From NCBI RefSeq assembly GCF_021602345.1, contig NZ_BQID01000004.1, forward strand, positions 1-64,000: a stretch of 64,000 bases of DNA, in the 5' to 3' direction. The notes under the pieces were generated by a model that had not been told where the DNA came from, made no database searches, and saw only the letters and a program-made list of their open reading frames with translations. This DNA is from Pseudomonas pharyngis. Lineage in GTDB: Bacteria > Pseudomonadota > Gammaproteobacteria > Pseudomonadales > Pseudomonadaceae. A program made the position numbers and the translations under genes. This document shows positions 7,969 through 15,924 of the stretch, piece after piece (position 1 is the first letter of the stretch; every line of letters starts with the position of its first letter).

Positions 7969-8733
7969 ATGAAACGCCTGCCACTCGACGACAGCTTCAA
8001 GGTCAATCGCAACCCCGTCACCCTGCGCGAAATCGTGCTGGATAAACTGCGAAGCGCCATCATGAACTTCCAGCTGCTGCCGGGCGATCGCCTGGTGGAG
8101 CGCGATCTGTGCGATCGCCTGGGCGTGAGCCGTACGTCGGTGCGTGAAGCCTTGCGTCACCTGGAATCCGAAGGCCTGGTGGAATTCGCCGACGCCAAGG
8201 GGCCGCGCGTGGCGATCATCACCCTCGCCGATGCCGTCGACATCTATGAACTGCGCTGCGTGCTCGAAGGCCTGATCGTCCAGCTGTTCACCCTGCGCGC
8301 CAAGGCCAAGGACATCAAGGCCCTGGAAAAAGCCCTCGACGAGAACCGCAAGGCACTCAAGGACGGCGAGCTGCAACAGGTGATCGACTCGGTGCAGGGC
8401 TTCTACGACGTGCTGCTCGAAGGCTCGGGCAACCATGTCGCGGCCACGCAGCTGCGTCAGTTGCAGGCGCGCATCAGCTACCTGCGCGCGACCTCGGTGT
8501 CCCAGGAAAACCGCCGCGGCGCTAGTAATCACGAGATGGAAAAAATGGTCGAGGCGATCAAGAGCGGCGATCCGCTGGCGGCGCATCAGGCGTGCGTCGA
8601 TCACGTTCGCGCTGCGGCTGCCGTGGCCCTTGATTACCTCAAGCGCAAGCAGGAAGAGACCGGCAGCGATCTCAAGAGCACTCCGCCGATCACCCTGCCC
8701 ATCGCGCTGAAAGAACCGCGCATAGGTCACTGA
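7969..8733 (+). CDS. GntR-family transcriptional regulator, FadR subfamily
   Basis: A 254-residue regulator. Residues about 18-85 form a winged helix-turn-helix (LREIVLDKLRSAIMN ... LVERDLCDRLGVSRTSVREALRHLESEGLV), and the remainder is an all-helical FCD-type ligand domain. FadR-subfamily members bind small organic acids and usually repress catabolic genes until the inducer appears. It is encoded inside the operon it probably controls. It is the best candidate to bind the five ATTATGGTATWCCA sites at 3900, 10295, 11604, 35352 and 35525. The ligand is unknown, likely a pathway substrate or intermediate. Only one base separates its stop from the Nudix gene start. Confidence 0.93.
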   Translation: MKRLPLDDSFKVNRNPVTLREIVLDKLRSAIMNFQLLPGDRLVERDLCDRLGVSRTSVREALRHLESEGLVEFADAKGPRVAIITLADAVDIYELRCVLEGLIVQLFTLRAKAKDIKALEKALDENRKALKDGELQQVIDSVQGFYDVLLEGSGNHVAATQLRQLQARISYLRATSVSQENRRGASNHEMEKMVEAIKSGDPLAAHQACVDHVRAAAAVALDYLKRKQEETGSDLKSTPPITLPIALKEPRIGH

Positions 8734-8734
8734 C

Positions 8735-9298
8735 ATGTTCAGCCCGAGCTTTTGCCCGAAATGCGGTGGCGCTGACCTCGGTCAGCAGGTGCCGCCGGGC
8801 GATACGCACGAGCGCCTGATGTGCCGCGGCTGCGGCTACATTCACTATGTAAACCCGAAGATCATCGCTGGCTGCATCATCGAGCAGGACGGCAAATATC
8901 TCCTGTGCCAACGGGCAATTCCCCCGCGTCCCGGCACCTGGACCCTGCCCGCCGGTTTCATGGAAAGCGGCGAAACCACCGAGCAGGCCGCCCTGCGCGA
9001 ACTCTGGGAAGAAAGCGGCGTACGCGCGGAAATCGTCTCGCCGTATTCGATCTTCAGCGTGCCGAAGATCAGCGAGGTCTACATCATCTTCCGCGCCCTC
9101 GCGCTGGAGATCACCGGCCAGTACGGCCCGGAAACCCTCGCCTGCAAATTCTTCGCCCCGGAAGACATCCCGTGGGAGCAGATCTACTACCCGGCGATCC
9201 GGCAGATCCTCGAACGCTACATCGAGGAACGCCAGGCCGGGGTGTATGGCATGTACATGGGCAATGACGACAGCGGCAAGATTCATTTCATGCGTTGA
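8735..9298 (+). CDS. Zinc-ribbon Nudix hydrolase, candidate FAD pyrophosphatase
   Basis: A 187-residue protein with an N-terminal zinc ribbon (C7, C10, C30, C33) followed by a complete Nudix box at residues 74-96 (G74, E80, R88, E89, E92, E93, G95). This domain order matches the Nudix_N_2-containing group, which includes the plant plastid FAD pyrophosphatase NUDX23. ADP-ribose and NADH are other possible substrates. It begins one base after the GntR stop, so it is the last gene of this operon. Cleaving FAD to FMN and AMP would suit a pathway using an FMN-dependent monooxygenase. That activity is inferred from context and remote similarity, not shown. Confidence 0.88.
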   Translation: MFSPSFCPKCGGADLGQQVPPGDTHERLMCRGCGYIHYVNPKIIAGCIIEQDGKYLLCQRAIPPRPGTWTLPAGFMESGETTEQAALRELWEESGVRAEIVSPYSIFSVPKISEVYIIFRALALEITGQYGPETLACKFFAPEDIPWEQIYYPAIRQILERYIEERQAGVYGMYMGNDDSGKIHFMR

Positions 9299-9355
9299 TC
9301 AGCCGTCACTTGCAAGAGATACAGAGCCCGGCCCGATTCCTCGGTAGATAGGTGC

Positions 9356-9838
9356 TCAGTCCGGCATCGCACGAATGATATCCGCCAGATCATCTTTGGT
9401 GATTTCATTGGCTTTGAGAGCAGCGGAGATGTCTTTCTTGGAGAGCGGAAAACGCTTGAAAATGTCTTTCAAGGTATCGGCATCAATATTGGCCAGCCAA
9501 AGAGGATCGATAAAAGAACCGCCATACTCAGGCTTCATCGGGACTTCTTCGTGGGCAATGGCACCTTTGTGATTCAGATACACCACATAACGATCGTGCC
9601 CTTCAGGAAAGCTTTTATCGTGATATAGCGTTGTTCCCATCGGCAGGACATAGTAATTGTCATCGCCTCCTTGCCCTTCGATCAGCAGGGGTTCTTTGGT
9701 TTTAATCATCTCCAGATCGCGTCCCTTCGCACCGCTCCCGAAAATCAGAAAAGCCAGAAAGACTGCATTTACCAATAGAGCAGCCACTAGCCAGAGGCCT
9801 ACTTGCCTACCTGCAAACATTCCTTTTGTCTTGCGCAT
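9356..9838 (-). CDS. Small membrane-anchored protein of unknown function
   Basis: A 160-residue protein. After a basic N-terminus comes one hydrophobic helix (about residues 14-32, LWLVAALLVNAVFLAFLIF), then a soluble domain of about 125 residues containing LLIEGQGGDDNYYVLPMGTTLYHD and a C-terminal helical part with two KxDI/KDDL-type turns. The start at 9838 is preferred because AAGGGA lies six bases upstream. The frame stays open far upstream but without supporting signals. Base composition is slightly richer in A+T than its neighbours. It reads opposite to the surrounding catabolic genes and does not share their operator. I do not recognise the family. Confidence 0.7.
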   Translation of the reverse strand: MRKTKGMFAGRQVGLWLVAALLVNAVFLAFLIFGSGAKGRDLEMIKTKEPLLIEGQGGDDNYYVLPMGTTLYHDKSFPEGHDRYVVYLNHKGAIAHEEVPMKPEYGGSFIDPLWLANIDADTLKDIFKRFPLSKKDISAALKANEITKDDLADIIRAMPD

Positions 9839-9977
9839 CAATATTCCCTTAGAGCACATCGTGCCTAACCGCAGGCAATCAATTACGTCCGGCGAGCGAT
9901 CTCCTGATCCAGAGAAAATATCAAAAGATCGCGGCGGTGTTCGATTCTGAAGTTCCTGCGGATTTGCAGGCAAGTCG

Positions 9978-10271
9978 TTACGGCGCCATCCCTTCAACGA
10001 TGACAATCTCCGCCTTCGCCCACTCCTCGCGGTAGCTCTTCGCTTCCTGATACGCCGCCGAGTGGTAGCACGCCACCGCCTGCTCATAACTGTCGAATTC
10101 AATCACCACGCTGCGCTGCGGCGTCATCCGCCCTTCCATCGCTTCGCTGCGCCCGCCTCTGGCTAAAAACTTCGCGCCGAACTCGGCGAACGCTTTCGGC
10201 GCGCGCTGGGTGTATTGGCTGTAGTGATCGGGATCGGTGATGTCCACGTGAGCAATCCAGTACGCCTTCAT
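9978..10271 (-). CDS. DUF1330 family protein
   Basis: A 97-residue single-domain protein beginning MKAYWIAHVDITDP, with RSVVIEFDSYEQAVACYHS and a C-terminal AEIVIVEGM. These are typical of DUF1330, a dimeric alpha-beta barrel family of unknown activity related to small heme- or quinone-handling monooxygenases. It is transcribed away from the ribB-like gene, and operator site 2 lies 23 bases upstream of its start, so it probably belongs to the same regulon. It may act on an unstable pathway intermediate, but that is only a contextual guess. Confidence 0.9.
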   Translation of the reverse strand: MKAYWIAHVDITDPDHYSQYTQRAPKAFAEFGAKFLARGGRSEAMEGRMTPQRSVVIEFDSYEQAVACYHSAAYQEAKSYREEWAKAEIVIVEGMAP

Positions 10272-10294
10272 AGTGACCTCTTGGTTGATTTTGT

Positions 10295-10308
10295 ATTATG
10301 GTATACCA
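10295..10308 (+). promoter_or_regulatory. FadR-type operator motif, site 2 of 5
   Basis: The sequence is ATTATGGTATACCA, identical to site 1 over all 14 bases. It lies in the 65-base gap between the divergent DUF1330 gene and the ribBX gene and could control both. The ribBX start is only 28 bases downstream, so there is no room for an FMN riboswitch in this leader. Confidence 0.78.
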
Positions 10309-10336
10309 CGAATTTCACTTACATCGAGAGTCCAGC

Positions 10337-11446
10337 ATGGCCTTCAACAGCATCGAAGAAATCATCGAAGATTATCGCCTCGGCAAAATGGTGTTGCTGG
10401 TCGATGACGAGGATCGGGAAAACGAAGGCGACCTGCTGCTGGCCGCCGACCGTTGCACGCCCGAGGCGATCAGTTTCATGGCCCGCGAGGCTCGGGGGCT
10501 GATCTGCCTGACGTTGACTGACGATCATTGCCAGCGCCTGGGACTGGAGCAAATGGTGCCGAGCAATGGCAGCGTGTTCAGCACCGCGTTCACGGTCTCC
10601 ATCGAAGCGGCGGTCGGCGTGACTACCGGCATTTCCGCCGCCGACCGCGCTTGTACGGTGGCCGCTGCGGTGGCGCCGAACGCACGCGCAGAAGACCTGG
10701 TGCAGCCCGGCCATATCTTTCCGCTGCGCGCCAAGGAAGGTGGCGTGCTGACCCGCGCCGGCCACACCGAAGCCGGTTGTGATCTGGCGCGTCTGGCGGG
10801 TTTCACGCCGGCTTCAGTGATCGTCGAAGTGATGAACGACGACGGGACCATGGCCCGCCGCCCGGATCTGGAAGTCTTCGCGCGCAAGCACGGGATCAAG
10901 ATCGGCACCATCGCCGACCTGATCCACTATCGCCTGAGCACCGAACACACCATCGAACGCATCGGCGAGCGGGAACTGCCGACGGTGCATGGCACGTTTC
11001 GCCTGATCACCTTCGAAGATCGCATCGAAGGCGGCGTGCACATGGCGATGGTTATGGGCGAGTTGCGCCGTGAGGAACCGACGCTGGTGCGCGTGCATGT
11101 GATCGATCCGCTGCGCGATCTGGTGGGTGCCGAGTACAGCGGGCCGTCGAACTGGACGTTGTGGGCGGCGTTGCAACGGGTCGCGGCCGAAGGGCATGGC
11201 GTGGTCGTAGTGCTGGCCAATCATGAGTCTTCCCAGGCGCTGCTGGAGCGCATTCCGCAACTGACTCAGCCGCCTCGGCAGTTCAGTCGCTCGCAATCGC
11301 GGATCTATTCGGAGGTCGGCACCGGGGCGCAGATTCTGCAGAACCTGGGCGTCGGCAAGCTGCGCCACCTGGGCCCGCCGCTGAAATATGCCGGTTTGAC
11401 CGGCTACGATCTTGAGGTGGTCGAGAGCATTCCGTTCACCGAGTAA
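10337..11446 (+). CDS. ribBX: RibBX-type 3,4-dihydroxy-2-butanone-4-phosphate synthase
   Basis: A 369-residue protein. The first about 200 residues are a complete RibB domain, making 3,4-dihydroxy-2-butanone 4-phosphate from ribulose 5-phosphate for riboflavin synthesis ([52 protein letters not shown]). The C-terminal half aligns with GTP cyclohydrolase II but lacks the zinc-binding cysteines and the arginine of the catalytic SxxRCDCGxQL segment. It is therefore the RibBX form known in Proteobacteria, not a working RibBA. The start at 10337 was chosen because the upstream in-frame codon at 10298 lies within operator site 2. Placed in a flavin-dependent catabolic regulon, it is probably a second, inducible copy beside a housekeeping one. 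Confidence 0.9.
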   Translation: MAFNSIEEIIEDYRLGKMVLLVDDEDRENEGDLLLAADRCTPEAISFMAREARGLICLTLTDDHCQRLGLEQMVPSNGSVFSTAFTVSIEAAVGVTTGISAADRACTVAAAVAPNARAEDLVQPGHIFPLRAKEGGVLTRAGHTEAGCDLARLAGFTPASVIVEVMNDDGTMARRPDLEVFARKHGIKIGTIADLIHYRLSTEHTIERIGERELPTVHGTFRLITFEDRIEGGVHMAMVMGELRREEPTLVRVHVIDPLRDLVGAEYSGPSNWTLWAALQRVAAEGHGVVVVLANHESSQALLERIPQLTQPPRQFSRSQSRIYSEVGTGAQILQNLGVGKLRHLGPPLKYAGLTGYDLEVVESIPFTE

Positions 11447-11449
11447 AGC

Positions 11450-11545
11450 AGCCCTCACCCCAGCCCTCTCCCGGAGGGAGAGGGAGCCGACCGAGTTGTT
11501 TTACCGCTATACATCGACCTGAAACTCCCAGTCGAACTTGAGTTT
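11450..11545 (+). repeat. Intergenic repeat with a GGAGGG hairpin, copy A
   Basis: The core CCCTCTCCCGGAGGGAGAGGG is a long self-complementary hairpin, preceded by CCCTCACCCCAG and followed by AGCCGACCGAG. Some 25 bases later comes ACATCGACCTGAAA. The same arrangement recurs at 15695, with an inverted core at 15872. It starts just after the ribBX stop and may also serve as its terminator. Confidence 0.8.
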
Positions 11546-11603
11546 TGAACAGCAAGAAGACCTTCGCCAGATAGCCGGTACGGCAAAGTGCTTGCACAAA
11601 GTT

Positions 11604-11628
11604 TGGAATACCATAATATGATATTCCA
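11604..11628. promoter_or_regulatory. FadR-type operator motif, site 5 (reverse), within a larger inverted repeat
   Basis: TGGAATACCATAAT (11604-11617) is the reverse complement of ATTATGGTATTCCA, the variant also found at 35352. The site is part of a 25-base inverted repeat with arms TGGAATA and TATTCCA. It lies about 95 bases before the substrate-binding protein gene of the ABC importer. Confidence 0.7.
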
Positions 11629-11722
11629 AAGACCGGACGACCCAAAAACCGTCCAGCTACTGCTCCCGACAGGCGGGCAACAACGCAAGCCCGCTCAAAA
11701 ACACAACAATGAGGGCGTAAAA

Positions 11723-12748
11723 ATGGTGTTGAACAAAGCTGCAACCGCGATCTTTCTTGCGGGACTGCTGAGCGTGACCGGTCAGGCCGCGATGGCCGCC
11801 GAGAGTGTGAACTTTGTCAGCTGGGGCGGTAGCACCCAGGATGCGCAGAAACAGGCCTGGGCCGATCCGTTCAGCAAGGCCAGCGGCATCACCGTCGTGC
11901 AGGACGGCCCGACCGACTACGGCAAACTCAAGGCCATGGTCGAAAGCGGCAACGTGCAATGGGACGTGGTCGACGTTGAAGCCGACTTCGCCCTGCGCGC
12001 CGCTGCCGAAGGCCTGCTCGAACCCCTCGATTTCAAACAGATCCAGCGCGACAAGATCGACCCGCGTTTCGTCAGCGACTACGGCGTCGGCTCGTTCTTC
12101 TTCTCCTTCGTCCTCGGCTACAACGAGGGCAAACTCGGCGCCAACAAGCCGCAGGACTGGAGCGCGCTGTTCGACACCAAGACCTTCCCCGGCAAACGCG
12201 CCCTGTACAAATGGCCGAGCCCCGGCGTGCTTGAACTGGCCCTGCTAGCCGACGGCGTAGCAGCCGACAAGCTCTATCCGCTGGACCTGGATCGCGCCTT
12301 CAAGAAACTCGACACCATCAAGAAAGACATCGTCTGGTGGGGCGGCGGCGCGCAGTCGCAGCAACTGCTGGCCTCCGGTGAAGCGAGCATGGGCCAGTTC
12401 TGGAACGGCCGGATCCACGCCCTGCAGGAAGACGGCGCACCGGTCGGCGTGAGCTGGAAACAGAACCTGGTCATGGCCGACATTCTGGTGGTGCCAAAGG
12501 GTTCGAAAAACAAGGACGCGGCGATGAAGTTCCTGGCCAGCGCCAGCAGTGCCAAAGGCCAGGCCGACTTCTCCAACCTGACCGCCTACGCCCCGGTCAA
12601 TGTCGACAGTGTGGCGCGTCTGGACTCGACGCTGGCCCCGAACCTGCCGACTGCCTACGCTAAGGATCAGATCACTCTTGATTTCGCGTATTGGGCCAAG
12701 AACGGTCCTGCCATCGCGACACGGTGGAACGAATGGCTGGTCAAATGA
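11723..12748 (+). CDS. ABC transporter substrate-binding protein, polyamine (PotD/PotF) type
   Basis: A 341-residue periplasmic binding protein. It has a signal peptide (MVLNKAATAIFLAGLL..., likely cut after residue 25 at AMA-AES) and the start of a type II binding fold (VNFVSWGGSTQDAQKQAW). The family binds spermidine, putrescine and other small cationic or organic nitrogen compounds. The start at 11723 has GAGGG upstream, and the long in-frame extension back to 11588 runs across the operator and is rejected. It is the first gene of a four-gene importer and is preceded by operator site 5. The substrate is therefore probably the compound degraded by the regulon, or a precursor. Confidence 0.9.
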   Translation: MVLNKAATAIFLAGLLSVTGQAAMAAESVNFVSWGGSTQDAQKQAWADPFSKASGITVVQDGPTDYGKLKAMVESGNVQWDVVDVEADFALRAAAEGLLEPLDFKQIQRDKIDPRFVSDYGVGSFFFSFVLGYNEGKLGANKPQDWSALFDTKTFPGKRALYKWPSPGVLELALLADGVAADKLYPLDLDRAFKKLDTIKKDIVWWGGGAQSQQLLASGEASMGQFWNGRIHALQEDGAPVGVSWKQNLVMADILVVPKGSKNKDAAMKFLASASSAKGQADFSNLTAYAPVNVDSVARLDSTLAPNLPTAYAKDQITLDFAYWAKNGPAIATRWNEWLVK

Positions 12749-13689
12749 AAATGGCGGCCACCGCGTCCCGTCCCTCCACTGCCACCGGGAGCGCCGCGAG
12801 CGCTGCCGGCCTGGCATCCGGCAAGGCGAGTGCAATGGCGCAAGCCCCGTCCCTCAAACAACGCTGGCGCGGCGCCGGCAACCTCGCGCCGGCGCTGCTG
12901 TTCCTCGGTCTGTTCTTTCTCGCCCCGCTGATTGGCTTGTTGCTGCGCGGCGTGCTGGAGCCGGTGCCGGGCCTTGGCAACTATGAACAACTGTTCGCCA
13001 ACTCGGCGTATGCACGGGTGCTGTTCAACACCTTTTCGGTGGCGGGACTGGTGACGGTGTTCAGCCTGCTGTTGGGCTTTCCGCTGGCCTGGGCGATCAC
13101 TCTGGTGCCGCGCGGCTGGGGCCGCTGGATTCTCAACATCGTGCTGTTGTCGATGTGGACCAGCCTGCTCGCCCGCACCTATTCGTGGCTGGTGCTGTTG
13201 CAGGCTTCGGGCGTCATCAATAAAGCCTTGATGGCCATGGGCATCATCGATCAGCCGCTGGAAATGGTGCACAACCTGACCGGCGTGGTGATCGGCATGA
13301 GCTACATCATGATCCCGTTCATCGTGCTGCCGTTGCAGGCGACCATGCAGGCCATCGACCCGATGATCCTGCAGGCCGGTTCGATCTGTGGCGCGAGCCC
13401 GTGGACCAATTTCTTCCGGGTGTTCCTGCCGCTGTGCCGGCCGGGTCTGGCGTCCGGCGGGTTGATGGTGTTCGTGATGTCGCTCGGTTACTACGTCACC
13501 CCGGCGCTGCTGGGCGGGGCGCAGAACATGATGCTGCCGGAATTCATCATTCAGCAGGTGCAGTCGTTCCTCAACTGGGGTCTGGCCAGCGCCGGCGCCG
13601 CGTTGCTGATCGTCATCACGCTGGTGCTGTTTTACGTCTACCTGAAGCTGCAACCGGAATCCCCGGTTGGCGCCAGTAACGCGAGGTAA
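12745..13689 (+). CDS. ABC transporter permease, PotB/PotH-like
   Basis: A 314-residue inner-membrane permease. A polar, Ala/Ser-rich N-terminal tail of about 45 residues precedes six predicted membrane helices, with the ATPase-contacting loop near GASPWTNFFRVFLPLCRPGL. Its start overlaps the stop of the binding protein by four bases (ATGA), showing coupled translation. The second permease follows after six bases. It would form a heterodimer with that protein in a polyamine-type importer. The tail before the first helix is longer than usual, and an internal start cannot be excluded. Confidence 0.9.
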   Translation: MKMAATASRPSTATGSAASAAGLASGKASAMAQAPSLKQRWRGAGNLAPALLFLGLFFLAPLIGLLLRGVLEPVPGLGNYEQLFANSAYARVLFNTFSVAGLVTVFSLLLGFPLAWAITLVPRGWGRWILNIVLLSMWTSLLARTYSWLVLLQASGVINKALMAMGIIDQPLEMVHNLTGVVIGMSYIMIPFIVLPLQATMQAIDPMILQAGSICGASPWTNFFRVFLPLCRPGLASGGLMVFVMSLGYYVTPALLGGAQNMMLPEFIIQQVQSFLNWGLASAGAALLIVITLVLFYVYLKLQPESPVGASNAR

Positions 13690-13695
13690 ACCGAC

Positions 13696-14505
13696 ATGCT
13701 CCTGACGCCCAATGCCATGAGTCGCCGGATGCGCTTCGGCCTGTATTTCACCACCGGGCTGATCGGCCTGTTCCTGCTGTTGCCGATCGTGTTCATCGTC
13801 CTGCTGTCGTTCGGTTCGTCCCAGTGGCTGGTGTTCCCGCCACCGGGCTGGACGCTGAAATGGTACGTGCAGTTCTTCTCCAATGCCGACTGGATGAGCG
13901 CAGCGCTGGCCAGCCTCAAGGTCGCGGTACTGACCACGATCTGCGCCGTCGCCCTCGGTTTGCCGACTGCCTTTGCGCTGGTGCGCGGACGCTTCCCCGG
14001 CCGGGAAATGCTCTACGGTCTGTTCACCCTGCCGATGATCGTGCCGCTGGTGATCATCGCCGTGGCGGTGTACGCGCTGTTCCTCAAGCTCGGCTACACC
14101 GGGACGATGTTTGCCTTCGTCGTCAGCCATGTGATCGTCGCGCTGCCGTTCACCATCATCTCGATCATCAACTCGCTCAAGCTGTTCGATCAGTCGATTG
14201 AAGACGCGGCGGTGATCTGCGGGGCGTCACGCCTGCAAGCGGTGTTCAAGGTGACCTTCCCGGCGATTCGCCCGGGGATGGTGGCCGGCGCCCTCTTCGC
14301 CTTCCTGGTTTCGTGGGACGAAGTGGTGCTCAGCGTGATGATGGCAAGTCCCACCCTGCAAACCCTTCCCGTGAAAATGTGGACCACCCTGCGCCAGGAC
14401 CTGACGCCCGTGATCGCCGTCGCCTCGACGCTGCTGATCGGCCTGTCGGTATTGGTCATGGTGATCGCCGCCGCGCTGCGCCGGCGCAACGAAATCAGCG
14501 CCTGA
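13696..14505 (+). CDS. ABC transporter permease, PotC/PotI-like
   Basis: A 269-residue permease with six hydrophobic helices and the EAA-type coupling loop near CGASRLQAVFKVTFPAIRPG. It is the usual partner of the PotB/H-like permease encoded six bases upstream. The ATPase gene starts 17 bases downstream. The start ATG at 13696 is followed by a short polar stretch (LLTPNAMSRRMRFG). An alternative start at the internal methionine is possible. Confidence 0.9.
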   Translation: MLLTPNAMSRRMRFGLYFTTGLIGLFLLLPIVFIVLLSFGSSQWLVFPPPGWTLKWYVQFFSNADWMSAALASLKVAVLTTICAVALGLPTAFALVRGRFPGREMLYGLFTLPMIVPLVIIAVAVYALFLKLGYTGTMFAFVVSHVIVALPFTIISIINSLKLFDQSIEDAAVICGASRLQAVFKVTFPAIRPGMVAGALFAFLVSWDEVVLSVMMASPTLQTLPVKMWTTLRQDLTPVIAVASTLLIGLSVLVMVIAAALRRRNEISA

Positions 14506-14522
14506 GCGCCCAGGAGTACGAC

Positions 14523-15677
14523 ATGAGTGCCGTGATCAAAGACGCATCCCAGCAGAACGACAAACCCCTGGTCAGCCTGCGCAACCTGAACAAGCACTAC
14601 GGCGATTTCGCGGCCGTGGACAACATCTCGCTGGACATCAAGGACGGCGAATTCCTGACCTTCCTCGGCTCCAGCGGCTCGGGCAAAAGCACCACGCTGT
14701 CGATGCTCGCCGGCTTCGAAACCCCGAGCAGCGGCGAGATCCTGGTCAACGGCCAGTCGCTGGTGAATGTGCCGCCGCACAAGCGCGACATCGGCATGGT
14801 GTTCCAGCGCTATTCGCTGTTCCCGCATCTGTCGGTGCGCGACAACATCGCGTTCCCGCTGGCGATCCGCAAACTCGCCGCCGCTGAACGTGACAAGCGC
14901 GTCGATGCGATGCTGAAACTGGTGCAACTGGAACAGTTCGCCCATCGCCGTCCTTCGCAACTGTCTGGCGGCCAACAACAACGGGTCGCCATTGCACGGG
15001 CGCTGGTTTACGAACCACGCATTCTGTTGATGGACGAGCCTCTCGGTGCGCTGGACAAGAAACTGCGTGAAGACTTGCAGGATGAATTGCGCCAGCTGCA
15101 CCGCCGCCTCGGCATCACCATCGTCTACGTGACCCACGATCAGGAAGAAGCCATGCGTCTGTCCCAGCGCATCGCGATTTTCAGTCACGGCAAGATTGTC
15201 GGGCTCGGCAGCGGTTATGACCTCTATCAGAATCCGCCGAATGCGTTTGTGGCGTCGTTTCTGGGTAACTCGAACTTCCTCAAGCTCAAGGCGCAAGGCA
15301 ATGCGGCGGCGAGTTTTGAGGGGCAGTCGCTGTCGATTCGCCTGACCGCTGGATTGCAGACCGGGCAGGATGTGCTGCTGATGGTGCGGCCGGAAAAGGC
15401 GTTGGCGTTGAGTGTGCAGCAGGCAAGTGACGAGCCGTTGGCGGCGGGCTGGAACGAGGTTTCGGCGAAGGTGGTCGAGGTGCTGTTTCTGGGTGAGAGC
15501 CAGACGTGCAGTGTGGTGACGTCGGGCGGGACTTCTATGACGGTGAAGGCATTGTCGGCGGCGGGGATGCCGTTGAAGGCTGGGGATCCGGTTCGAGTGC
15601 GTTGGGCGACGGCGGATGCATGCGTTTATACGGAGTGGGCGGAGAGCGATTTGAACAAAGCGGCGGGGGCTCATTAA
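14523..15677 (+). CDS. ABC transporter ATP-binding protein, PotA/PotG-like
   Basis: A 384-residue ATPase with Walker A GSSGSGKST at residues 49-57, signature LSGGQQQR, Walker B ILLMDEPLGALD and the H-loop VTHDQEEA. A C-terminal TOBE-type regulatory domain follows (about residues 280-384). It powers the importer formed with the two upstream permeases. The start at 14523 follows AGGAG by seven bases, and a longer open frame to 14313 overlaps the permease and is rejected. The operon ends in the repeat element at 15695. Confidence 0.93.
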   Translation: MSAVIKDASQQNDKPLVSLRNLNKHYGDFAAVDNISLDIKDGEFLTFLGSSGSGKSTTLSMLAGFETPSSGEILVNGQSLVNVPPHKRDIGMVFQRYSLFPHLSVRDNIAFPLAIRKLAAAERDKRVDAMLKLVQLEQFAHRRPSQLSGGQQQRVAIARALVYEPRILLMDEPLGALDKKLREDLQDELRQLHRRLGITIVYVTHDQEEAMRLSQRIAIFSHGKIVGLGSGYDLYQNPPNAFVASFLGNSNFLKLKAQGNAAASFEGQSLSIRLTAGLQTGQDVLLMVRPEKALALSVQQASDEPLAAGWNEVSAKVVEVLFLGESQTCSVVTSGGTSMTVKALSAAGMPLKAGDPVRVRWATADACVYTEWAESDLNKAAGAH

Positions 15678-15694
15678 CACCGAGTCGCCTGCCC

Positions 15695-15911
15695 GCCCTC
15701 ACCCCAGCCCTCTCCCGGAGGGAGAGGGAGCCGACCGAGGTGTCTTGCGCTGTACATCGACCTGAAAAACCGAGTCGATTGTGGATTTGGCACAGCATTC
15801 TGGTCAGCGGCGATTATGGATTCACTGCGGAGTTTTCAGGTCGGCGTAATTCTCCAATATTCCCCAATCGGCTCCCTCTCCCTCCGGGAGAGGGCTGGGG
15901 TGAGGGCCAGC
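15695..15911. repeat. Intergenic repeat, copies B and C in inverted arrangement
   Basis: Copy B (about 15695-15777) repeats copy A at 11450: CCCTCTCCCGGAGGGAGAGGG, AGCCGACCGAG, then ACATCGACCTGAAA. Copy C (about 15868-15911) carries the core in the other orientation (GGCTCCCTCTCCC ... GGGGTGAGGGC). Between them is about 90 bases with a second complementary segment (GACCTGAAAA against TTTTCAGGTC). It forms a large hairpin region between convergent genes and probably acts as a two-way terminator. Confidence 0.8.
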
Positions 15912-15924
15912 AGGCGACTCGGTA

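Noticed and set aside
10272-10336. FMN riboswitch before ribBX
   Set aside because: The gap is only 65 bases, is occupied by the operator, and lacks the conserved RFN blocks.
12667-14130. 487-codon minus-strand frame opposite the ABC permeases
   Set aside because: It is a shadow of two membrane-protein genes and is rich in Gln/His/Arg with no domain.
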